DNA from: JAUWNJ01 sp034190305
GTDB lineage: Bacteria; Planctomycetota; Phycisphaerae; SM23-33
Direction of reading: 5' to 3'
Assembly: GCA_034190305.1 (NCBI GenBank)
Contig: JAXHSV010000087.1
Span: 1 to 11,946 of the forward strand
DNA: 11,946 nucleotides
Below the pieces are notes generated by a model, which saw nothing but the letters and a program-made list of their open reading frames with translations, was not told the DNA's origin and ran no database searches. Within the stretch, counting starts at the first letter, position 1. Each line of letters begins with the position of its first letter. This document shows positions 6,744-11,946 of this stretch, one piece after another. A program made the position numbers and the translations under genes.

Positions 6744-6773
6744 ACTATACCAGCCTGACCGCCCAAATGCCAA
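6744..6773 (-). promoter_or_regulatory. Candidate sigma-70-type promoter for dnaE
   Basis: Read on the minus strand, TTGGCA (6773-6768) and TATAGT (6749-6744) are separated by 18 nt. Each box differs from the TTGACA/TATAAT consensus by one base. Transcription would start near 6737, about 64 nt before the preferred dnaE ATG and almost at the alternative ATG at 6736, which argues for 6673 as the true start. Not otherwise verifiable here. Confidence 0.45.
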
Positions 6774-6815
6774 TCGTACTGTCGTGGAAAATCTGCGTAA
6801 CTACAGAATTATTTT

Positions 6816-6832
6816 TATATTAGCGATATAAT
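6816..6832 (+). promoter_or_regulatory. Candidate -10 elements for lemA (possibly leaderless)
   Basis: A perfect TATAAT lies at 6827-6832, only 4 nt before the lemA ATG at 6837. A TATATT lies at 6816-6821. No convincing -35 box is at the right spacing for either, and no Shine-Dalgarno precedes the ATG. Use of the first would give a leaderless mRNA, and use of the second a leader of about 10 nt. Confidence 0.4.
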
Positions 6833-6836
6833 AAGC

Positions 6837-7445
6837 ATGGAAACACCTCTAATTGCCATTTATACACCGGTCCTTGCGACCGGTTGGGAGTTTCCCGCCG
6901 GTCTGGCGATTGTCATTTGCGTCGTCCTGGCCGGATGGGTGATATTCGCGTTCAACCGGCTTGTGCGCGAAAAGAACCTCCTGGCCGAGGGCTGGAGCGG
7001 TATCGACGTACAACTTCGCCGGCGCCGGAACCTTATCCCGAACCTCGTCGAGATAGTCAAGGGCTACAGCGATTACGAAAAGAGCGTCCTGGAGCGGATT
7101 ACCGAACTCCGCACGCGCGGCGAGCAGGCAAAGGGCATGAGAGAAACCGAAACGGCTGAGAATGCGCTGACCGACCAGATAAAGGGTCTGTTCGCACTGG
7201 CTGAAAGGTATCCCGACATCAAGGCGGGGGCAAACTTTCTCGACCTCCAGGAGCAGTTGGCCGAGATTGAGGACCAGTTGCAGATGGCCCGGAGGTATTA
7301 CAACGGGGCTGTGCGGAATTACAACATTCGGGTTGAACGATTCCCCGGCAACATCGTAGCCGGCATCTTCGGCTACCGTCGGGCGGAATTCTTCCAGATA
7401 GAAACAGCCACCGAACGCAAGGCTCCGGAAGTGGATATTAATTGA
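6837..7445 (+). CDS. lemA: LemA family membrane protein
   Basis: The 202-residue protein has the classic LemA layout. One N-terminal membrane segment (about residues 20-40, LAIVICVVLAGWVIFAF) is followed at once by the signature FNRLVREKNLLAEGWSGIDVQLRRRRNLIPNLVEIVKGY. A helical domain follows, ending in ARRYYNGAVRNYNIRVERFP and a short tail. The N-terminus probably faces outside and the helices the cytoplasm, as known for the family. The molecular function of bacterial LemA is not established. Its TGA shares one base with the ATG of the DUF2207 gene, so the two are almost certainly one operon, a widespread pairing. The ATG at 6837 is the only methionine codon before the membrane segment. Confidence 0.93.
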   Translation: METPLIAIYTPVLATGWEFPAGLAIVICVVLAGWVIFAFNRLVREKNLLAEGWSGIDVQLRRRRNLIPNLVEIVKGYSDYEKSVLERITELRTRGEQAKGMRETETAENALTDQIKGLFALAERYPDIKAGANFLDLQEQLAEIEDQLQMARRYYNGAVRNYNIRVERFPGNIVAGIFGYRRAEFFQIETATERKAPEVDIN

Positions 7446-9382
7446 TGCGAAGAAAATGTCTTATCATCATGTCATTCGTGATAATGCCGGCCTGTCCGAC
7501 CGCCGTTGCCGCGCCGACGACGGAGCGGATTATCAGTTACCAAAGTGATATCACCGTCGGCAGGGACGGATGGCTTAGCGTTACGGAAACGATACAGGTT
7601 CGTTGCGCCCGGAAGGAAATCAAGCAGGGCATCTATCGCGATTTTCCCGTTCGGTACGTCGGCAGGGACTTCCGAAAAGTGGTCGCGCCGTTTGAGGTGG
7701 TTCGCGTCGAGCGCGACGCCGGACCTGATGCGTATCACACCGAGAGCAAAGGCAGGTACCGGCGAGTGTTCATGGGAAAGAAGGGCGTCTTTCTTAAACC
7801 GGGCGTTTATACGTACAAACTGACCTACAGGACGCATCGTCAAATCGGCTTCTTCGAAGACCACGACGAACTGTACTGGAACGTAACGGGCAACGAGTGG
7901 GCGTTCCCAATCGACAAAGTCTCCGCCGCCGTTACCCTGCCGGAAGGTGTTCCGGCGGGAAAAATCACCTGCGAAGGATACACCGGTAAAAAGGGTCTGA
8001 AGGGTCGGGACTACAGTTCATCCGTAGCCGCCGGCGGACGGGTGGTTTTTCAGACGACTCGACCACTGACAAAAGGCGAAGGCCTGACTATAGTCGTTAC
8101 TTTTCCGAAAGGTTTCGTTACCGAGCCAACCGTTGCGCAAAAATTTAAATACTTTCTTGCTGACAACGGTATGGTGTTGATATGTCTGCTTGGGCTGGCT
8201 ATTGTCGGCGTGTATTACCTGGTAATCTGGACCAGGGTGGGAAGGGATCCCGCCGGGGGCATAATTATTCCGCTGTTCGAGCCGCCGAAGGGCCTCTGCC
8301 CTGCGTCGGTGCGATACGTTCTGCGAATGGGGTTCGACAAAACCTGCTTCGCCTCAGCCGTTCTGAACCTGGCTGTCAGGAAGCACCTGACTATCGAAGA
8401 AAACGACGGCGCGTATTCCCTTACCCGGACCGACGACGGCGACGAGTCGATTATGTCGCGCGGGGAAAAGAAGGTCCTGGGTAAATTGCTTCGGAGCGGC
8501 AAAACTATCGAACTGGATAACGCCAATCACTCGAAGTTCCAGAAAGCCATCGCCGGGTTGAAGAAAATCCTGTCCGACGAGTACAAGGGTAAACTGTTTT
8601 TCTCCAATCTTAAATGGTTCATCCCCGGCGTCATCCTGTCGGTGCTGACGCTGGTGGCCATCGGGCTGCACGGCATTTTCGTCGAGGGCCGACCTGAAAT
8701 CGCAATTCTTTCAGCCTGGCTGACGGTATGGAGCGTCGGAGTATTCTTTCTGGTTCGGCAGGCGATAGCCGTGTGGAAATCGCCCGCCCGGGCCGGTAAA
8801 GGACGCACGGCGACCGGCGGCGGGGCGGTTTTTCAGACAATGTTCGTTGTTCCGTTCATCGCAGGGGAAATCTTCGTGCTGTGCCACCTTGTGTATATGA
8901 CCTCCATCTGGCTTCTGCCTTTGCTTCTGCTTTTGGGATGGGTTAACGTACGGTTTCATCACCTCCTGAAGCGACCGACAATCGAGGGTAGGGGAGTTAT
9001 GGACAAAATCGAGGGGTTCAGGATGTACCTTTCCACAGCCGAGGGGGATATGCTCAATGCAGCCCACCCGCCGGAGAAAACGCCGGAATTGTTCGAAAAA
9101 TTCCTTCCATTTACGCTGGCGTTGGGTGTCGAAAATGCCTGGGCGGAGAAGTTCACGGACGTTCTTTCCCTCGCTGCCGCCGGCGAGGGCGGTTACAGCC
9201 CGACCTGGTATCACGGCACGGCCTGGAGCAGCATGGGCGCATCGACCTTTGCGTCGTCCTTTGGCGGCTCGTTCAGCAGCGCACTGTCGTCGGCGTCGAT
9301 TGCGCCCGGATCGAGCAGCGGTTCGAGCGGCGGCGGGTCTTCCGGCGGCGGGGGAGGCGGAGGTGGGGGCGGGGGATGGTAA
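7445..9382 (+). CDS. DUF2207 domain-containing membrane protein with poly-glycine tail
   Basis: The 645-residue product starts at ATG 7445, inside TGATG with the lemA stop; a TTG three bases upstream is possible but less likely. It has a Sec signal peptide (1-23, cleavage after AVAA). An extracytoplasmic beta-rich DUF2207 domain (about 24-235) includes the typical KQGIYRDFPVRY and NEWAFPIDKVSAAVTLP segments. One membrane helix (242-262) is followed by a cytoplasmic segment (about 265-388). Further hydrophobic segments lie at about 390-411, 419-441, 462-482 and 485-500. The cytoplasmic end closes with a Ser/Gly stretch and eleven consecutive glycines before a final tryptophan, a tail common in this family. 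The function is unknown; pairing with LemA suggests a shared envelope role. No clear terminator follows, and the next gene converges 7 nt away. Confidence 0.92.
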   Translation: MRRKCLIIMSFVIMPACPTAVAAPTTERIISYQSDITVGRDGWLSVTETIQVRCARKEIKQGIYRDFPVRYVGRDFRKVVAPFEVVRVERDAGPDAYHTESKGRYRRVFMGKKGVFLKPGVYTYKLTYRTHRQIGFFEDHDELYWNVTGNEWAFPIDKVSAAVTLPEGVPAGKITCEGYTGKKGLKGRDYSSSVAAGGRVVFQTTRPLTKGEGLTIVVTFPKGFVTEPTVAQKFKYFLADNGMVLICLLGLAIVGVYYLVIWTRVGRDPAGGIIIPLFEPPKGLCPASVRYVLRMGFDKTCFASAVLNLAVRKHLTIEENDGAYSLTRTDDGDESIMSRGEKKVLGKLLRSGKTIELDNANHSKFQKAIAGLKKILSDEYKGKLFFSNLKWFIPGVILSVLTLVAIGLHGIFVEGRPEIAILSAWLTVWSVGVFFLVRQAIAVWKSPARAGKGRTATGGGAVFQTMFVVPFIAGEIFVLCHLVYMTSIWLLPLLLLLGWVNVRFHHLLKRPTIEGRGVMDKIEGFRMYLSTAEGDMLNAAHPPEKTPELFEKFLPFTLALGVENAWAEKFTDVLSLAAAGEGGYSPTWYHGTAWSSMGASTFASSFGGSFSSALSSASIAPGSSSGSSGGGSSGGGGGGGGGGGW

Positions 9383-9389
9383 CGGGTGG

Positions 9390-9531
9390 TCACTTGCATC
9401 GGCGACGAATCAGAAGAACCATCCCGCCGACCGCCAACAGCGACAATGACGCCGGCTCGGGAATGTACTCCTGTGTAACCAGCAACGGATCGCCGATTAT
9501 CGTCATGGCAAAGCCGCTCCAGGCAAGGGGG
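9390..9531 (-). pseudogene. C-terminal stub of a PEP-CTERM exported protein
   Basis: The last 24 residues (IPEPASLSLLAVGGMVLLIR plus RRCK) are a textbook PEP-CTERM sorting signal: the PEP motif, a hydrophobic helix and a basic end. Exosortase recognises such tails. The preceding AWSGFAMTIIGDPLLV resembles the end of TIGR03790-type exported proteins of planctomycetes, where a W-x-x-...-GDPL segment sits just before the tail. Upstream of about 9531 the frame stays open to 9896, but that part is antisense to the response regulator and does not look like an exported protein. The gene is therefore cut at 9526-9542, leaving about 46 codons. It converges on the DUF2207 gene. Confidence 0.75.
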
Positions 9532-9542
9532 AAGGCCAGGGG
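9526..9542. other. Join between two unrelated sequence blocks
   Basis: On the minus strand the PEP-CTERM protein is recognisable up to the codon ending at 9525. On the plus strand the response regulator is recognisable from RILLVDD at 9543. Both genes lose their 5' part in the same 17 bp, which are G/A-rich and carry no target-site duplication or inverted repeat. Gene content also changes from planctomycete-like to rTCA-type. Confidence 0.65.
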
Positions 9543-10028
9543 CGCATTCTGCTCGTGGACGATTCCACCAACACCCGGATGCTGGTGCGCTATTATCTGA
9601 AACACATACCGTATTCGATTGACGAGGCGGAAAACGGTAGCGTGGCCGTGGATAAATTCATGGAGCAGAAATACGATCTGGTGATCATGGGCATGCACAT
9701 GCCGGTCATGGATGGCTCCAGCGCGACCAAGGCCATCCGGGCCTGGGAGGAGGAGAACGAGGTTCCGCGGGTCCCGATTATCGCCCTGACCGACCACTAT
9801 ATCCCGAACGACGGCCGGAACAGCATCCTGGCCGGGTGTTCGGCCCATTTGGCCAAACCCGTGGAAAAGGCCGAGCTTTTGGGCCTGATCGAACATTTCA
9901 CAGGCGAGGAGACTTCCGAGGTGCGGGAAAAAAAGGCCCTGGAGGAGGAAAACGCGCGTCTCAAGAAGCTTGTGGACAAGCAGGCCAGGGAGATCGGCGT
10001 ACTCAAAAAGTCCAAGGCGAAAAAATAA
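9543..10028 (+). pseudogene. CheY-like receiver protein, 5'-truncated, lacking the phospho-acceptor Asp
   Basis: About 161 codons. A receiver domain starts at RILLVDDSTNTR, with the acidic pair of strand 1 intact, and runs to about 9910. The switch threonine (IIALTD) and the conserved lysine (AHLAKPVE) are present. The strand-3 motif reads DLVIMGMHMPVMDG where relatives have D-L-V-L-M-D-M-Q-M-P-V-M-D-G. The phosphorylated aspartate is thus glycine (GGC instead of GAC, one base). A charged coiled coil follows (KALEEENARLKKLVDKQARE) with a lysine-rich end. No ATG lies in frame between a TGA at 9447 and this point. The GTG at 9555 would delete most of strand 1, so the true start lay beyond the join. 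If expressed, it could act only as a non-phosphorylated receiver. A strong terminator follows. Confidence 0.75.
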
Positions 10029-10035
10029 TCCCAGT

Positions 10036-10066
10036 AAGGGCGACCGGTCGGTCGCCCTTTTTTTTT
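10036..10066 (+). terminator. Rho-independent terminator after the response regulator
   Basis: A perfect 10-bp stem pairs 10036-10045 (aagggcgacc) with 10050-10059 around the loop ggtc, and T's run from 10058 to 10066. It starts 8 nt after the stop codon. The opposite strand has no immediate T-run, so termination works mainly rightward. aclA converges on it from the other side. Confidence 0.92.
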
Positions 10067-10071
10067 GCGGC

Positions 10072-11907
10072 CTAGGTCAAAAACGCGATATCGTCCCAGG
10101 GGTGGCGGTACAGCGGCTGCTTGAGCCTTTTCTGATCCAGAAAATGGCCTATGAGGCCGATGGACCGTCCCAGCACAAACAGGCCGTTCAAGGCCCCCAT
10201 GTCCACATATTCCCTGACTTCTTCCTGGGTAAAGGCCCCGCAGGTTGCCATCATATCCACAAAGCAGACTCCGATGCACCCGTCCACGTTCAGGATGAGG
10301 TTGTTCCGTTTGGCCAGGGTGATTTTTTCCACCTCGAGCGCGTAGTCCAGAAGCGGGGTTTCCGGGAAGTGTTTTCTCGCGAATTCTTTGATGAGCGTGA
10401 CGCGTACGTCCGGATTATGCACGTTTTTTATTCGGTGGCCGATGCCTTGGATGTTCACGCCCTTGGTTTTCATGCGCTGGACGAATTCCAGGGGGGCCAA
10501 GCCCTGGTCCACGGCGTGCGAGAACATCTGGGCCGCGCCGTCAATGGCTCCCCCGAAACGCGGGCCGATGGTCAGCATCCCGGAAACCAGCGAGGAGATC
10601 AGGTCCTTGCCCGCGCGGGCCGTGATAATGGTGTTATGGGCCGCGGACACCGCCGGGCCGTGATCCGCCACCACCTGGAGCACGAGTTCGATAAAGGCGT
10701 TGGCATGGGCCGGAAGTTTGCGCTGGAACCACAAAAGCCCGATGACCCCGCCGATCCCCATCTCTTCCTTCAGGACCTGGGACAGGGGAAGCTTGTTGTA
10801 CATCACCTCGTCCCCGCGCTCGTCGCTTACGGCGCACACAAACGAGGAGGGCTTTCGGATGACCCCTGATTTCAGGGCCGCCGCGTAATCCATGGGGGGT
10901 TTAGGGGTTTCCGGCTCCGTTACGTCCGGTATTTTTCCTTCCTTTTTCAGCCTGTCAAAGGTCCTTTTGATGGCCTTGCCGTAGTCGTCAAAGGACTTGG
11001 GCACCACGGCCCCGGCTTTTTTTAGGGCCTTGTTCTTGGCCTTGGCGGTTTCCCTTTCGGAGTCGGCCCTTGCGCCCGCGTGTCCGAACTGGACTTCCGA
11101 GGAAAACATGCCGGAGCAGGTTCCCGTGACCCAGATGACCAGGGGTTTTGTGATCCGCCCGGCATCCATGGCCTCCACGATCTCGTATTCCTCCTCGCCG
11201 CCCACCTCGCCAAGGCAGACCAGCAGCTTGATGTCCGGGTTTTTGTCCATGCGTTCGAGGTGCTGGACCATGGTCGAGCCGGGGTATTTGTCCCCGCCCA
11301 CCGCGTATCCTTCATACAGGCCGTCCGTGTTGCGGGCGATGATGTTGTAGCTCTCATTGGACATGCCCCCGGATTTGGACACAAAACCCACGTGTCCTTT
11401 GCGGTACAGCTTGGAGGCGATGATGTTGTTGATGGTTCCCGCGGTATTGCCGATCTTGAATGCTCCGGCCACGATTCCCCCGACGGTCGCCGGGCCGATG
11501 ATCCACTTGTTTTTTTCTTTGGCCAAGGCCGCGAGTTCGCGGGCCCGGACCTCGGGCACGCCTTCCGCGATAATGGCCACGGTGCGGATGTTTGGGAGTT
11601 CAAGGGCTTCTTTGGCCGCGCCGTGGGCCGAACGGAACGAGGCGAAGTTGACGACCACGTCCGCATTGGGATGTTTCTGGGTGGCCTCCCCCAGGGTACG
11701 GTACATGGGGATCAGGATTTCCCTGGGGCCGAAAAAAGCCTTGTGCATGCCGGCCCGGGTCGGGTTGGTGATACAGGCCACGGACGGGGTCTCGCGGCCG
11801 CAGGCGTAATCGAAGTCCAGCATGCGCTGGATGGCGTTCTGCTGGTAATTGTAGATTATGGCCTGCGTGTTTTCATCAAAGAGTATGTAGTCGGGTTTTT
11901 TGGGCAT
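10072..11907 (-). CDS. aclA: ATP-citrate lyase, alpha (AclA) subunit
   Basis: The 611-residue protein aligns over its whole length with bacterial AclA (about 608 residues in Chlorobium) and the C-terminal half of animal ACLY. With AclB it cleaves citrate with ATP and CoA to acetyl-CoA and oxaloacetate, the key step of the reductive TCA cycle. The N-terminal CoA-ligase-like part has GPATVGG (138-144), VSKSGGMSNE (176-185) and the phosphohistidine H276 in QFGHAGA. The C-terminal citrate-synthase-like part keeps H424 (AAHNTII), H491 (GIGHRIK) and D542 (NVDG), and ends LDQKRLKQPLYRHPWDD. All catalytic residues are present. ATG 11907 is preferred to 11940 for its Shine-Dalgarno and family fit. aclB usually lies directly upstream and would fall outside the window. 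Confidence 0.96.
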   Translation of the reverse strand: MPKKPDYILFDENTQAIIYNYQQNAIQRMLDFDYACGRETPSVACITNPTRAGMHKAFFGPREILIPMYRTLGEATQKHPNADVVVNFASFRSAHGAAKEALELPNIRTVAIIAEGVPEVRARELAALAKEKNKWIIGPATVGGIVAGAFKIGNTAGTINNIIASKLYRKGHVGFVSKSGGMSNESYNIIARNTDGLYEGYAVGGDKYPGSTMVQHLERMDKNPDIKLLVCLGEVGGEEEYEIVEAMDAGRITKPLVIWVTGTCSGMFSSEVQFGHAGARADSERETAKAKNKALKKAGAVVPKSFDDYGKAIKRTFDRLKKEGKIPDVTEPETPKPPMDYAAALKSGVIRKPSSFVCAVSDERGDEVMYNKLPLSQVLKEEMGIGGVIGLLWFQRKLPAHANAFIELVLQVVADHGPAVSAAHNTIITARAGKDLISSLVSGMLTIGPRFGGAIDGAAQMFSHAVDQGLAPLEFVQRMKTKGVNIQGIGHRIKNVHNPDVRVTLIKEFARKHFPETPLLDYALEVEKITLAKRNNLILNVDGCIGVCFVDMMATCGAFTQEEVREYVDMGALNGLFVLGRSIGLIGHFLDQKRLKQPLYRHPWDDIAFLT

Positions 11908-11914
11908 CAAAAGT

Positions 11915-11919
11915 CCTCC
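11915..11919 (-). promoter_or_regulatory. Shine-Dalgarno of aclA
   Basis: Read on the minus strand, GGAGG lies 7 nt before the ATG at 11907. This near-ideal site fixes the start there rather than at the in-frame ATG at 11940. Confidence 0.8.
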
Positions 11920-11921
11920 GC

Positions 11922-11946
11922 TTATGGTCGCTTTTCGCAATTTGGA
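11922..11946 (-). other. Possible 3' end of an upstream gene (aclB?)
   Basis: One minus-strand frame reaches a TAA at 11924-11922, 14 nt before the aclA start, and could be the end of aclB as expected for an aclBA operon. Only about 8 codons are visible and I cannot recognise them, so this rests on the known gene order alone. Confidence 0.2.

Noticed and set aside
4715..6823. 702-residue plus-strand ORF opposite dnaE
   Set aside because: It is an antisense shadow of a G/C-rich dnaE. The minus-strand frame is unmistakable DnaE, and this one has no family features.
9532..9896. Full 168-residue minus-strand protein ending in the PEP-CTERM tail
   Set aside because: Upstream of the join it is only the antisense of the response regulator and has no signal peptide. 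Only the last 46 or so codons are genuine.
10634..10837. Other-frame ORFs within aclA
   Set aside because: These are overlapping frames in G/C-rich coding sequence with no independent start signal. The AclA frame is intact throughout.

Overview
The window reads as two unrelated pieces of bacterial DNA joined near 9526-9542. The left piece (1 to about 9525) looks planctomycete, probably Phycisphaerae-like: it has a PEP-CTERM sorting tail, a LemA/DUF2207 pair, a long DnaE, and repeat-rich intergenic DNA of the 'cacgaatta' kind common in such genomes. The right piece (about 9543 to 11946) carries a response regulator and the ATP-citrate lyase alpha subunit, a marker of the reductive TCA cycle. 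It fits a Desulfobacterota-like or other rTCA bacterium better. Two genes facing opposite ways are both cut at the same point, which suggests an assembly chimera or a real recombination breakpoint. The taxonomic reading is inference from gene content only.

Layout. 1-1041 has no credible gene. It holds a 22-unit array of 8-bp repeats with 16 GATC sites, 9-bp tandem repeats at two places, a 16-bp direct repeat, two related long palindromes with alternating CG cores, and a cluster of nested hairpins. 1042-3148 (minus strand) is a decayed defence-type cluster downstream of dnaE: an N-terminally truncated MNT-type nucleotidyltransferase, a four-helix-bundle (S23/IVP) protein, and the C-terminal specificity part of a Type ISP restriction-modification enzyme with an in-frame TGA near its end. 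3149-6673 (minus) is dnaE, replicative DNA polymerase III alpha, which looks intact. 6837-9382 (plus) is a lemA-DUF2207 operon with a one-base stop/start overlap, divergent from dnaE. 9390-about 9531 (minus) is the C-terminal stub of a PEP-CTERM protein.

Right of the join, a 5'-truncated CheY-like protein that lacks the phospho-acceptor aspartate (plus) ends at a strong intrinsic terminator (10036-10066). It converges on aclA (10072-11907, minus), which has a good ribosome binding site and an upstream partner that would lie outside the window.

The dnaE and lemA/DUF2207 genes are ordinary chromosome. The parts worth a second look are the repeat region, the broken MNT/S23/ISP cluster, the join, and the Asp-less receiver. 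I see no complete new system. The closest candidate is the S23 gene overlapping, by ATGA, a stand-alone Type ISP specificity domain that has its own Shine-Dalgarno.
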